DNA of 64,000 bases from positions 56,150 to 120,149 of the forward strand of contig NZ_LGED01000270.1 in NCBI RefSeq assembly GCF_001280085.1, given 5' to 3'. The position numbers and the translations under genes were made by a program. Each line of letters opens with the position of its first letter. Within the stretch, counting starts at the first letter, position 1. Source of the stretch: Saccharothrix sp. NRRL B-16348. Lineage in GTDB: Bacteria; Actinomycetota; Actinomycetes; Mycobacteriales; Pseudonocardiaceae. Shown one piece after another: positions 30,222 to 38,669 of this stretch. The notes under the pieces were generated by a model. It worked only from the letters and a program-made list of their open reading frames with translations. It was not told the origin of the DNA and did no database searches.

Positions 30222-31186
30222 AGAAGCTCGTCGCCCTCGCCCTCGTCCTCACGACCGGCTGCGGCGCCCAAATCGCACCGTCCGCCGCCTCCGCCGAGGT
30301 CACGGTCACCAACTGCGGTCAGGAGGTCACGTACGCGACACCGTCCCGAGTGGTCACCAACGACACCGGCATCGCCGAGCTGATGTTCGCGCTCGGCCTC
30401 GGCGACCGGATGGCCGGGTACGTGATCGGCGGTGGCCAGGCCCGGGACGTCGCCTCGTCACCGTGGAAAGCGGACTTCGACCGCGTGCCGAACCTCGGCG
30501 AGCAGATCACCAAGGAACTCGTCCAGGGCGCCAAGGCGGACTTCGTGTTCGCGGGCTGGAACTACGGCTTCTCCGAGGCGACCGGCTTCACCCCGGACGC
30601 CCTCGCCGACCTCGGCATCGCCACCTACCAGCTCACCGAGGCGTGCCGGAACGGCGTGGGCAAGCAGCGCGGCATCATGCCGCCGTTGGACGCCCTCTAC
30701 ACCGACCTGCGCAACCTCGGTCGCGTGTTCGGCGTGGAGGAGAAGGCCGAGGAGCTGATCGCGGGCTACCGCAAGCAGGTCGCGGACGCCGAGCAGTTGG
30801 TCAAGGGGAACCGGCCGAAGGTGTTCCTCTACGACAGCGGCCTCGACCAGCCGTTCACCTCGGGCCGCAACGCCGCGCCGCACGACATCATCGGCAAGGC
30901 GGGCGGCGACAACATCTTCGGCGACCTCGACGACAGCTGGACCACCGTCGGCTGGGAGGCCGTCGTGGACCGCGCGCCGGACGTCGTGCTGATCAACGAC
31001 TACGCGGACGGCGAGGCGACCACACCGGACGAGAAGCGGGCGTTCCTGGAGTCCTACGCGCCGCTCGCCGACGTGCCCGCCATCAAGGCCAAGCGCTTCT
31101 TCGTGCTGCCCTACGCGGCACTGGTGGAGAGCCCGCGCAACCCGGCCGCGATCGAGGCGTTCGCCAGGTTCCTGGCCGCTAGCTGA
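30218..31186 (+). CDS. ABC transporter substrate-binding lipoprotein, BtuF/F420-0 type
   Basis: The 322-residue lipoprotein has lipobox LTTGC (Cys about residue 15) and the two-lobed helical-backbone binding fold (SRVVTNDTGIAELMFALGLGDRMAGYV, then KADFVFAGWNYG, TVGWEAVVDRAPDVVLIND). It captures the cargo outside the membrane and passes it to the permease. The ATG overlaps the ATPase stop (ATGA region). Cargo is inferred as cobalamin or a precursor from the riboswitch upstream. The organism has its own cofC, so an F420 precursor is less needed. Confidence 0.88.
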   Translation: MKKLVALALVLTTGCGAQIAPSAASAEVTVTNCGQEVTYATPSRVVTNDTGIAELMFALGLGDRMAGYVIGGGQARDVASSPWKADFDRVPNLGEQITKELVQGAKADFVFAGWNYGFSEATGFTPDALADLGIATYQLTEACRNGVGKQRGIMPPLDALYTDLRNLGRVFGVEEKAEELIAGYRKQVADAEQLVKGNRPKVFLYDSGLDQPFTSGRNAAPHDIIGKAGGDNIFGDLDDSWTTVGWEAVVDRAPDVVLINDYADGEATTPDEKRAFLESYAPLADVPAIKAKRFFVLPYAALVESPRNPAAIEAFARFLAAS

Positions 31187-31253
31187 ACTCACAGTGTGGG
31201 ACAACCCGTCCGTGGCATGGTCTGGGCGGACGGGGTGTGGCACCATCGGGAAC

Positions 31254-31298
31254 GTGGCTCTCCACAGCGTGATCATTATTGCCCAGCGCGTCGGGTAG
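31254..31298 (+). CDS. cimA leader peptide (Val-Ile-Ile-Ile)
   Basis: The 14-residue ORF MALHSVIIIAQRVG has three successive Ile codons (ATC ATT ATT) after a Val codon, starts at GTG 31254, and ends before a terminator in front of citramalate synthase. Codon choice matches the end product isoleucine, the expected signal for a ribosome-mediated attenuator. Confidence 0.8.
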   Translation: MALHSVIIIAQRVG

Positions 31299-31353
31299 TG
31301 CTCCTCGAAGCACCCGGCGCGCCGACCTCTCGCATCCTGCGGGGGGTCTTTTT
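31286..31353 (+). promoter_or_regulatory. cimA transcription attenuator
   Basis: The first hairpin, GCGCGTCGGGT (31286-31296) with ACCCGGCGCGC (31312-31322), overlaps the leader stop codon. The next, GACCTCTCGCA (31324-31334) with TGCGGGGGGTC (31338-31348), is followed by TTTTT and is a rho-independent terminator. The layout copies the ilvB attenuator: leader ORF, stop-overlapping hairpin, terminator. Confidence 0.78.
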
Positions 31354-31384
31354 GTTTGCCCCCACCTCTCACAGGAGCCCTCTC

Positions 31385-32980
31385 GTGACCCCCCTCGGCG
31401 ATTCCTTCCACGTCTTCGACACGACCTTGCGGGACGGTGCCCAGCGCGAGGGCATCTCCTACTCGGTCAACGACAAGCTGGCCGTGGCCCGCCTGCTCGA
31501 CTCGCTCGGCGTCGGCTTCATCGAGGGTGGCTGGCCGGGCGCCATGCCGAAGGACACGGAGTTCTTCGCCAGGGCGGCGGCGGGGGAGCTCACGCTCAAG
31601 CACGCGCAGCTCGTCGCGTTCGGCTCGACCCGCAAGGCGGGCGTCAAGGTCGAGGAGGACGCGCAGGTCAGGGCTCTGCTGGAGGCGCGGACGCCGGTGG
31701 TGACGCTGGTCGCCAAGTCCGACCGCAGGCACATCGAACGGGCCCTGCGCACCGACGTGGCGGAGAACTGCGCGATGGTCCGCGACACCGTCTCCTTCCT
31801 GGTGAACGAGGGCCGCCGGGTCTTCCTCGACGCCGAGCACTTCTTCGACGGCTTCGCCTACGACCCCGACACCGCGCTGCGCGTGCTGGAGTCCGCAGTG
31901 GAGGGTGGCGCGGACGTCGTCGTGCTGTGCGACACCAACGGCGGCCAGTTGCCCCTCGGGCTGGCCGAGACCGTCGCCGACGTGGTCGCCCGCACGGGCT
32001 TCCGGGTCGGCATCCACTGCCAGGACGACACGTCCTGCGCGGTGGCCAACACCATCGCCGCGGTGCAGGCGGGGGCGACCCACGTCCAGTGCACCGCGAA
32101 CGGCTACGGCGAGCGGGCGGGCAACGCGGACCTGTTCGCCGTCGTCGGGAACCTCGTGACCAAGCTCGGCCTGCAGGTGCTACCGCACGAGTCGCTGGCC
32201 GAGCTCACCCGGGTCTCCCATGCGCTGGCCGAGATCGCGAACATCGCACCCGACACCCACCAGGCCTACGTCGGGTCGTCGGCCTTCGCCCACAAGGCGG
32301 GGCTGCACGCGAGCGCGATCAAGGTTGATCCGGAGCTGTACAACCACATCGATCCGGACACCGTCGGCAACGACATGCGGGTGCTGGTCACCGAGATGGC
32401 GGGTCGGGCCAGTCTCGAGCTCAAGGGACGTGAGTTCGGGATCGACCTGACCCGCCGGCCGGACGCGCTCACCAACGTGGTGCGCAAGGTCAAGGAGCTG
32501 GAGGCGGGCGGCTGGTCGTTCGAGGCCGCCGACGCGTCCCTGGAGCTGCTCCTCAAGGCGGAGATGTCCGATCTGGACGCGCCACCGTTCGTGCTCGAGT
32601 CGTACCGCGTCGTGCTCGACCACCACCAGGACGGCGCGATCGTGTCCGAGGCCACGGTCAAGGTGCACGTGGCGGGCGAACGCGTCATCGCCACCGCCGA
32701 GGGCAACGGCCCGGTGCACGCGCTGGACGCCGCGCTGCGCAAGGCGCTCCTGCCCCACCTGTCGTGGTTGGACGCGGTGGAGCTGAACGACTACAAGGTG
32801 CGCATCCTGACCGATCAGCACGGCACCGACGCCGTCACCCGCGTGCTGGTGGAGTCCACCGACGGCGAGCGCGAGTGGACCACCGTCGGCGTGCACGGCA
32901 ACATCGTCGAGGCCAGTTGGCTCGCCCTGTGCGACGCGCTCGTGCACAAGGCGCTGCGGGTCAGCCCGTCACGAGCGTGA
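31385..32980 (+). CDS. cimA: citramalate synthase
   Basis: The 531-residue enzyme of the LeuA/HMGL family condenses pyruvate and acetyl-CoA to citramalate, giving a threonine-independent route to isoleucine. Seen are VFDTTLRDGAQREGISYS with metal and catalytic residues, the CimA-type GWPGAMPKDTEFF, HCQDDTSCAVANTIAA with metal histidine, CTANGYGERAGNADL, and a C-terminal LeuA dimer/regulatory domain (about 400-525). GTG 31385 follows AGGAG. The Ile leader upstream supports CimA over 2-isopropylmalate synthase. The 3' end overlaps the next, convergent gene by 20 bases. Confidence 0.93.
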   Translation: MTPLGDSFHVFDTTLRDGAQREGISYSVNDKLAVARLLDSLGVGFIEGGWPGAMPKDTEFFARAAAGELTLKHAQLVAFGSTRKAGVKVEEDAQVRALLEARTPVVTLVAKSDRRHIERALRTDVAENCAMVRDTVSFLVNEGRRVFLDAEHFFDGFAYDPDTALRVLESAVEGGADVVVLCDTNGGQLPLGLAETVADVVARTGFRVGIHCQDDTSCAVANTIAAVQAGATHVQCTANGYGERAGNADLFAVVGNLVTKLGLQVLPHESLAELTRVSHALAEIANIAPDTHQAYVGSSAFAHKAGLHASAIKVDPELYNHIDPDTVGNDMRVLVTEMAGRASLELKGREFGIDLTRRPDALTNVVRKVKELEAGGWSFEAADASLELLLKAEMSDLDAPPFVLESYRVVLDHHQDGAIVSEATVKVHVAGERVIATAEGNGPVHALDAALRKALLPHLSWLDAVELNDYKVRILTDQHGTDAVTRVLVESTDGEREWTTVGVHGNIVEASWLALCDALVHKALRVSPSRA

Positions 32981-33593
32981 GCCGCTCGGCGGCGAGGACG
33001 CGGTTGAGCGGCTCGAAGTAGGACGCGCCGCCGGTGGAGCAGTTGCCGCTGCCGCCGAGCGAGTGCCCCTGCGCCTGGGCGCCGGTGAAGAGCGGGGCCC
33101 ACTGGTCGCCGGGCTCGGTGCACACGCTCGTCCGCGTCAGGCCGTAGACGGTTCCGCCGGGGTAGTTCACGGTCACGTTCTTGGCCTGCACGGCGCCGCA
33201 CCGCAGCCCGGTGGTGCGGCCCGCCGCGCACACCTGGCCGCCGACGGGCGTCTCCGCCGAGCCGCGGATCGTCGTGCCGGCGTACCCGGCGATGGTGGGC
33301 CGCTGGACCCAGGCGGCGGTGTTGGTGATCCGGACGATCGCGTAGGTCTGCCGGACCGCCACGATCGGGCCTATGTCCACCAGGCCGGGACCGCGGACGA
33401 CGGTGCCGACGATTCCGCACGACGGCGACACGATCAGGAAGCCGCGGGCGTTGAAGCCGTTGGCGCAGCGCAGGCCGTTCGCCGGGTAGAGGGGCGTGCC
33501 GGCTTCCAACGGGGTCGGCAGCGCGGCGGGGGCGGCCGTGGCGGGGGTGGCCACGGCGGCGAGCAGGGTCAGTACGAGCAGCAGGGTTCGCAT
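32961..33593 (-). CDS. secreted S1-like pseudo-protease (catalytic triad lost)
   Basis: The 210-residue protein has a clear signal peptide (MRTLLLVLTLLAAVATPATAAPA). The chymotrypsin/alpha-lytic (S1) scaffold keeps its cysteines and turns. The sites that should hold the triad are changed: the TAGHC block reads SPSC (His lost), the DYA block reads TYAIVRI (Asp lost), and the GDSGGP block reads PGDQWAPLF (Ser lost). The rest, for example CTEPGDQ and GHSLGGSGNCSTGG, is well kept, so this is not random decay. A binding or inhibitor-like role is possible (inference). TAGCGT lies 7 bases before the ATG, a leaderless pattern. It is convergent with cimA. Confidence 0.75.
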   Translation of the reverse strand: MRTLLLVLTLLAAVATPATAAPAALPTPLEAGTPLYPANGLRCANGFNARGFLIVSPSCGIVGTVVRGPGLVDIGPIVAVRQTYAIVRITNTAAWVQRPTIAGYAGTTIRGSAETPVGGQVCAAGRTTGLRCGAVQAKNVTVNYPGGTVYGLTRTSVCTEPGDQWAPLFTGAQAQGHSLGGSGNCSTGGASYFEPLNRVLAAERLTLVTG

Positions 33594-33650
33594 CCCCCCG
33601 ACGCTAGGCACGCGCGGTGGGGTTTCCAGCCGCCGGTTAGGGTGATCTCC

Positions 33651-34421
33651 GTGCGCATTGCCCGTATCGCCCAACCCGACGGCCTGGCCTTCGCCGCGAT
33701 CGAAGGCGACGGCGACGACCTCACCGCCGTCGAGATCGCCGACGACCCCTTCGCCAACCCGACGTTCACCGGTCGACGCTGGCCGCTGGCCGACGTCCGC
33801 CTGCTGGCGCCGTTCCTGCCGCCCAAGATCGTGGCCATCGGCCGGAACTACGCCGAGCACGCCGCCGAGCTGGGCAACGAGGTGCCGGCGGAGCCGTTGA
33901 TGTTCCTCAAGCCCAACACCGCGGTGATCGGCCCGAACGCGGACATCAAGCTGCCCGCCGTGTCCGAACGGGTCGACTTCGAGGGCGAGCTGGCGGTGGT
34001 CGTCGGCGTCGGCGGCCGGGACATCTCCGCCTCACGCGCCCGCCAGTCGATCCTCGGCTACACGATCGCCAACGACGTCACCGCGCGCGACCTGCAGAAG
34101 ACCGACGGCCAGTGGACGCGGGCCAAGGGCTTCGACACGTTCTGCCCGCTGGGGCCGTGGGTCGAGACCGAGTTCGACCCGTCCGACGTGGCCCTCCGCA
34201 CCGAGGTGGACGGCGTGGTCAAGCAGGACTCCCGCACCTCGCTGCTGCTGCACGACATCCCGGCGCTGATCGAGTACATCTCGTCGGTGATGACCCTGCG
34301 GCCGCTGGACGTGATCCTCACCGGCACCCCCGCCGGCGTCGGCCCGCTGACCGCCGGGCAGACCGTTTCGGTGACCGTCGAAGGTCTCGGCACGCTGACG
34401 AACACCGTCACCAACCGCTGA
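33651..34421 (+). CDS. fumarylacetoacetate hydrolase-family protein
   Basis: The 256-residue protein has the FAH core: IVAIGRNYAEHAAELGNEVP, PLMFLKPNTAVIGP, metal-binding Glu residues in VDFEGELAVVVG, NDVTARDLQ, KGFDTFCPLGPW and the terminal ILTGTPAGVGPL. Members hydrolyse or decarboxylate 2-oxo acids in aromatic degradation, or act as oxaloacetate decarboxylases or acylpyruvases; the substrate is not set by sequence. GTG 33651 sits 7 bases after TAGGGT (33638-33643) with no ribosome site. In actinobacteria this gene often lies just before gltX. Confidence 0.88.
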   Translation: MRIARIAQPDGLAFAAIEGDGDDLTAVEIADDPFANPTFTGRRWPLADVRLLAPFLPPKIVAIGRNYAEHAAELGNEVPAEPLMFLKPNTAVIGPNADIKLPAVSERVDFEGELAVVVGVGGRDISASRARQSILGYTIANDVTARDLQKTDGQWTRAKGFDTFCPLGPWVETEFDPSDVALRTEVDGVVKQDSRTSLLLHDIPALIEYISSVMTLRPLDVILTGTPAGVGPLTAGQTVSVTVEGLGTLTNTVTNR

Positions 34422-34425
34422 GCCG

Positions 34426-35673
34426 TCAGCTCCGCTCGATGCGCTCGGGCGCGCGCCGCGCGAACTCCGGCGCGTGCTCGGGCCGCAGCCCGATCGCCAC
34501 CAGGTAGGCGGGCACGACCTGCAGCCGCGGGAACCGCTGCATCAGCCGGATCGGCAGCGGCACCCCGCCCCGCGCCGCGCTCGACGTGCCCGCCAGGGTC
34601 GGCTTGAGGAACGAGTCCTGGATCCGCCGCTGGATCGCCTGCGTCACCGCGGTCGGCAGCCACCTCCGGCGGCGCACCTTGGCCAGCACCTTCTCGTCCA
34701 GCTCGCCCCGGCGCAGCGGCGCGGCCACGAGCGTCGCGGCGGCCACCGCGTCCTGCACGGCCAGGTTGATGCCGACGCCGCCGATGGGCGACATGGCGTG
34801 CGCCGCGTCACCGATGCACAGCGCGCCGTCGGCGTGCCAGCGCCGCAACCGGTCGAGCTTCACGTCGAGCAGCTTCACGTCGTCCAGCGACTCGACGGTC
34901 TCCATGCGCTCCTCCAGCCACGGCACGAGCTTCGCCATCCGCCGCCGGAACGCGGCCACCCCCTCAGACCGCAGCAGCTCGTCGGTGCCCTTGCGGATCA
35001 GGTACGCGCACTGGAAGTACTCGCCGCGGTTGATCAGCACCAGCCCGTCGCTCTGACCGAACCTGCCGGTGGCGCCGCTCAGCTCGCCCTCCTCGCGCGG
35101 CAGCCGGAACCACCACACGTCCATCGGCGCGCCGAACGCGTGCACCGGCAGCTCCAGCTGCTCGCGCACCCGCGAACTGCGACCGTCGGCCGCGATGACC
35201 AGGTCCGCCGCCAGCTCGCCGGTCTCGCCGCCCGCCGTGCGGTAGCGCACACCCGTCACCTTGCCGCCGTCCTTGACGAGCCCGGTGAACTCGGTGTTCA
35301 TCCGCAGGGTGAACGACGGCTCGCGCTTGCCCGCGTCGGCCAGCAGGTCGAGGAAGTCCCACTGCGGCACGAACGCGATGTGCTTGTGCGCCCCGGGCAG
35401 CCTGCGCAGGTCGGCCATCGTCTGCGGGCCCGCGTCGAGCAGCACCTGCATCCGGTCCACGAGCTGGTGCGGCACCTCGGCGAACGACGGCCCGAGGCCC
35501 AGCTCGTCCAGCAGCGTCAGCGTCGACGCGTGCACCGTGTCGCCGCGGAAGTCACGCAGGAAGTCGCCGTGCTTCTCCAGCACCGTCACCTCGACACCGG
35601 CCCTGGCCAGCAACAACCCGGCCACCATGCCCGCCGGGCCGCCCCCGACGACCGCGACACCAGTCCTCTCCAC
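34426..35673 (-). CDS. FAD-dependent monooxygenase (PHBH/UbiH type)
   Basis: The 415-residue flavoprotein has VAVVGGGPAGMVAGLLLARAG at the N-terminus (ADP binding), a middle DLVIAADGRSSRVRE (DG motif), and LCIGDAAHAMSPIGGVGINLAVQDA (GD motif binding the ribityl chain, about residue 285). It hydroxylates or otherwise oxidises an unknown aromatic-type substrate with NAD(P)H. The start codon is GTG at 35673 with GAGGAG just upstream. A palindrome suited to a repressor lies in its promoter. It is convergent with the FAH-family gene, with a 4-base gap. Confidence 0.88.
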   Translation of the reverse strand: MERTGVAVVGGGPAGMVAGLLLARAGVEVTVLEKHGDFLRDFRGDTVHASTLTLLDELGLGPSFAEVPHQLVDRMQVLLDAGPQTMADLRRLPGAHKHIAFVPQWDFLDLLADAGKREPSFTLRMNTEFTGLVKDGGKVTGVRYRTAGGETGELAADLVIAADGRSSRVREQLELPVHAFGAPMDVWWFRLPREEGELSGATGRFGQSDGLVLINRGEYFQCAYLIRKGTDELLRSEGVAAFRRRMAKLVPWLEERMETVESLDDVKLLDVKLDRLRRWHADGALCIGDAAHAMSPIGGVGINLAVQDAVAAATLVAAPLRRGELDEKVLAKVRRRRWLPTAVTQAIQRRIQDSFLKPTLAGTSSAARGGVPLPIRLMQRFPRLQVVPAYLVAIGLRPEHAPEFARRAPERIERS

Positions 35674-35690
35674 GATCCACCCCTCCTCTT

Positions 35691-35706
35691 TTCAACGCCG
35701 GTTGAA
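35691..35706. promoter_or_regulatory. palindromic operator-like site
   Basis: TTCAACGCCGGTTGAA is a perfect 6-4-6 palindrome 17 bases upstream of the FAD monooxygenase start and 57 bases before gltX. The spacing and symmetry suit a TetR- or MarR-type dimer. No such regulator gene is adjacent. Confidence 0.5.
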
Positions 35707-35763
35707 TAAGTTCAGGATGCTCCTGCGCGGCCTCCCGGTCAAGCCCGATACGCTGATCGAGTC

Positions 35764-37254
35764 ATGAGCGCATCAGCAGCATCCCCAGAGGTCCGCGTCC
35801 GCTTCAGCCCGTCGCCGACCGGCACGCCCCACGTGGGGCTCATCCGCACCGCCCTGTTCAACTGGGCGTACGCCCGCCACACCGGTGGCGCCGTGGTGTT
35901 CCGGATCGAGGACACCGACGCGGCCCGCGACTCCGAGGAGTCGTACCTCTCGCTGCTGGAAGCCATGCGCTGGCTCGGCCTGGACTGGGACGAGGGTCCC
36001 GAGGTCGGCGGCCCGCACGCGCCGTACCGGCAGAGCCAGCGCCGCGACCTCTACGACGACATCGCCAAGCGCTTGTTCGAGGCGGGCGAGCTGTACGAGT
36101 CGTTCTCCACGGCCGAGGAGATCGAGGCCCGGCGCAAGGCCGCCGGCCAGGACCCGAAGCTGGGCTACGACGGCCACGACCGCGGCCTGACCGAGGAGCA
36201 GCGGGCCGCGTTCCGCGCCGAGGGCCGCGAGCCGGTGCTGCGCCTGAAGATGCCCGACGAGGACATCACGTGGGTCGACCTGGTGCGCGGTGAGATCACG
36301 TTCAAGGCGGGCAACACGCCCGACCCGGTGCTGGTGCGCGCCAACGGCGATCCGCTGTACCCCTTCGTGAACCCGGTCGACGACGCCCTGATGGGCATCA
36401 CGCACGTGCTGCGCGGCGAGGACCTGCTCCCGTCGACCCCTCGCCAGATCGCGCTGTACCAGGCGTTGACCCGGATCGGCGTCACCACGTTCACGCCGCA
36501 GTTCGGGCACCTGCCGTACGTGATGGGCGAGGGCAACAAGAAGCTCTCCAAGCGCGACCCGCAGTCGAACCTGTTCCTCTACCGCGACCGCGGTTTCCTG
36601 CCTGAGGGCCTGCTGAACTACCTGGCGCTGCTCGGCTGGTCCATCGCCGAGGACCGCGACATCTTCACCGTGGCCGAGCTGGTCGAGGCGTTCGACCTGG
36701 ACAAGGTCAGCGCCAACCCGGCCCGCTTCGACCTGAAGAAGGCCGAGGCGATCAACGCCACGCACCTGCGCGCGCTGCCCGTCGAGGACTTCGTCAGCCG
36801 CGTGCTGCCCCACCTGATCAAGGACGGCGTGCTGCCCGCCGAGCCCACGCCGGAGCAGGTCGCCCTGCTGTCGGGCGTCGCGCCGCTCGTGCAGGAACGG
36901 CTCGTGGTGCTCTCCGAGGCGTCCGGGATGGTGCGGTTCCTGTTCGTCGCGGAAGAGGACTTCACGCCCGAGGAGGACTCCGCGGCGAAGGCGCTCGGCC
37001 AGGACGCGCGGCCCGTGCTCGAGGCGGCCATCGGCGCCCTGGAATCGCTTCCGGAGTGGACGACCGCCGCCGTCGAGGAGGCGCTGAAGGTGTCGCTTGT
37101 GGACGGATTGGGCCTCAAACCGCGCAAGGCCTACGCCCCCGTGCGGGTCGCCGTGACGGGCCGTACCGTCTCGCCGCCACTGTACGAATCCATGGAACTA
37201 CTGGGTCAGAGTCGCTCGATCGGGCGATTGCGCCGCGCGCTCGGGGCAATCTGA
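35764..37254 (+). CDS. gltX: glutamyl-tRNA synthetase
   Basis: The 496-residue class I synthetase has the HIGH box as [25 protein letters not shown] near the start and the KMSKS loop as KKLSKRDP (about residue 260), with [15 protein letters not shown] between. With GatCAB at the start of this window and no GlnRS here, it is likely the non-discriminating form that also charges tRNA-Gln with Glu (known for actinobacteria). The tRNA genes for both Glu and Gln follow 1 kb downstream. The ATG at 35764 lies 9 bases after a TACGCT box. Confidence 0.95.
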   Translation: MSASAASPEVRVRFSPSPTGTPHVGLIRTALFNWAYARHTGGAVVFRIEDTDAARDSEESYLSLLEAMRWLGLDWDEGPEVGGPHAPYRQSQRRDLYDDIAKRLFEAGELYESFSTAEEIEARRKAAGQDPKLGYDGHDRGLTEEQRAAFRAEGREPVLRLKMPDEDITWVDLVRGEITFKAGNTPDPVLVRANGDPLYPFVNPVDDALMGITHVLRGEDLLPSTPRQIALYQALTRIGVTTFTPQFGHLPYVMGEGNKKLSKRDPQSNLFLYRDRGFLPEGLLNYLALLGWSIAEDRDIFTVAELVEAFDLDKVSANPARFDLKKAEAINATHLRALPVEDFVSRVLPHLIKDGVLPAEPTPEQVALLSGVAPLVQERLVVLSEASGMVRFLFVAEEDFTPEEDSAAKALGQDARPVLEAAIGALESLPEWTTAAVEEALKVSLVDGLGLKPRKAYAPVRVAVTGRTVSPPLYESMELLGQSRSIGRLRRALGAI

Positions 37255-37274
37255 CTGGTTCGTTCGGGCGGTTC

Positions 37275-37302
37275 AGGGGTGCTTGACCGTGCAAGAACCC
37301 CT
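37275..37302 (+). terminator. hairpin after gltX
   Basis: AGGGGT-g-CTTG at 37275-37285 pairs with CAAG-a-ACCCCT at 37292-37302, around a 6-base loop. It lies 20 bases after the stop. There is no U-tract. Confidence 0.5.
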
Positions 37303-37358
37303 AGATATCACCTCTCTGGTCGAGTCGGACGAGGGGTGACCGCACCTAGCCTCACGGG

Positions 37359-38096
37359 GTGACAACCGCAGCCCCGACTTTCACCCCTCGGAGAACCGGC
37401 GAGATCCGGGCCGTGTGCCTCGACGTCGACGACACCCTCGTCGACTACAGCACGTCGTCCCGGGCCGCCCTGGCCGCGATGGTCGGCAACGCCGACGCCT
37501 GGCCGCTGTGGCAGCGCATCACGGACGAGCACTGCGAACGACTCCTCGCCGGCGAGCTCGAGTACGAGACGATGCGCAACATCCGCACCCGCGCCTTCTT
37601 CGCGGCCCTCGGCGAGGAGTTGGACCAGGAGGAGGCGACCCGCCGGGAACTGCGCCGGCAGGAAGTCCTCGCGTCCGGCTGGCGGCTGTTCCCGGACGTC
37701 GTGCCGTGCCTGGAGTGGCTGCGGGCCACCGGTCTGCCCATGGCGGCCGTGAGCAACGCCTCAGGGCGTCACCAGCGGGTGAAAATCGCCTCGCTGGGGC
37801 TCGCGCAGTACTTCGACACCGTCCTCATCGCCGGCGAGGTCGGCGCGGCGAAACCGGACCGGGTGATCTTCGACACCGCGTGCGCGGACCTGGGCGTCGA
37901 CCTGGGTGACACGGTGCACATCGGCGACCGCCTGCACGCCGACGCGATCGGCGCGCGCGACGCGGGCATGAGGGGCGTGTGGCTGAACCGCCAGGGCCCC
38001 CGCGAAGGCGCGCTGCCCGCCGGCATCTCCGCCATCAGCAGCCTCGCTGAGCTGCCCGAACTCCTGGTCTGCGAGCTCTCGGCCGCCTCGGCGTGA
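37359..38096 (+). CDS. HAD-superfamily hydrolase
   Basis: The 245-residue protein has HAD motif I CLDVDDTLVDY (nucleophile Asp), motif II AVSNASG, motif III Lys within AAKPDRVIFD, and motif IV HIGDRLHADAIGARDAG. The helical cap follows motif I. It is a cytoplasmic phosphatase of unknown substrate. GTG 37359 is 6 bases after TAGCCT (37347-37352) with no ribosome site, so the message is probably leaderless. The tRNA genes follow. Confidence 0.88.
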   Translation: MTTAAPTFTPRRTGEIRAVCLDVDDTLVDYSTSSRAALAAMVGNADAWPLWQRITDEHCERLLAGELEYETMRNIRTRAFFAALGEELDQEEATRRELRRQEVLASGWRLFPDVVPCLEWLRATGLPMAAVSNASGRHQRVKIASLGLAQYFDTVLIAGEVGAAKPDRVIFDTACADLGVDLGDTVHIGDRLHADAIGARDAGMRGVWLNRQGPREGALPAGISAISSLAELPELLVCELSAASA

Positions 38097-38197
38097 CCCC
38101 GATTTCCGTTCCGCCGGGTACGTGGTCTAGTATTCCTCCCGGCGGAACGGAGAGGCCCCCTGAGCAAGACCAACAGGGAGTCGGGCCGGGAAACCAA

Positions 38198-38269
38198 TGG
38201 GGTATGGTGTAATTGGCAGCACGACTGATTCTGGTTCAGTTAGTCTAGGTTCGAGTCCTGGTACCCCAG
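38198..38269 (+). tRNA. tRNA-Gln (CTG)
   Basis: This 72-base tRNA has the acceptor stem TGGGGTA/TACCCCA, a D-arm around GGTGTAATTGGCAGC, anticodon stem ACTGA/TCAGT with loop TTCTGGT (anticodon CTG), and T-loop GGTTCGAGTCC. The discriminator base is G. CCA is not encoded. Confidence 0.93.
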
Positions 38270-38349
38270 CTGCGAAGTGGCAAATCGAGTGTGGTAAGCT
38301 ACTCGCAACGCAGGACAGCAAGATGATAAAGTGAATACCGAAAGTTCCT

Positions 38350-38422
38350 GGCCCCGTCGTCTAGCGGCCTAGGACGCCGCCCTCTCAAGGCGGTAGCGTG
38401 GGTTCGAATCCCATCGGGGCTA
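38350..38422 (+). tRNA. tRNA-Glu (CTC)
   Basis: This 73-base tRNA has the acceptor stem GGCCCCG/CGGGGCT with a first G-T pair. The anticodon stem CCGCC/GGCGG encloses loop CTCTCAA (anticodon CTC), and the T-arm is GTGGGTTCGAATCCCAT. CCA is not encoded. It is 80 bases after tRNA-Gln and probably shares a transcript with it. Confidence 0.92.
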
Positions 38423-38432
38423 CAGATCAGGG

Positions 38433-38468
38433 AGATCCCTGTTTCGCTGACGCGAAACGGGGATCTTT
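38433..38468 (+). terminator. terminator of the tRNA-Gln/tRNA-Glu unit
   Basis: A 15-bp stem (one T-G pair), AGATCCCTGTTTCGC at 38433-38447 with 38452-38466, has a TGAC loop and is followed by TTTC. It begins 10 bases after tRNA-Glu. The 200 bases beyond it to the IclR gene hold only GC-rich sequence with nothing I can name. Confidence 0.88.
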
Positions 38469-38669
38469 CGCATTTACACCGGGGGCGCGGCCCCCGGACC
38501 CCGCGCAGGAGGGCTTCGCCCCCTGCACCCCCGGGCCGGCTGGCACCGTGGTGAGTTGGCAGCGCCCCCGCCGGATCCAGCGTGGCGGGGGCGAATCGGG
38601 CCGGTAGAGCGGTCGGTGGCGGGTGATTGGGCCGGTAGGCCGGTAGGCCGGTTGTGGCGGCGTCGCGGG

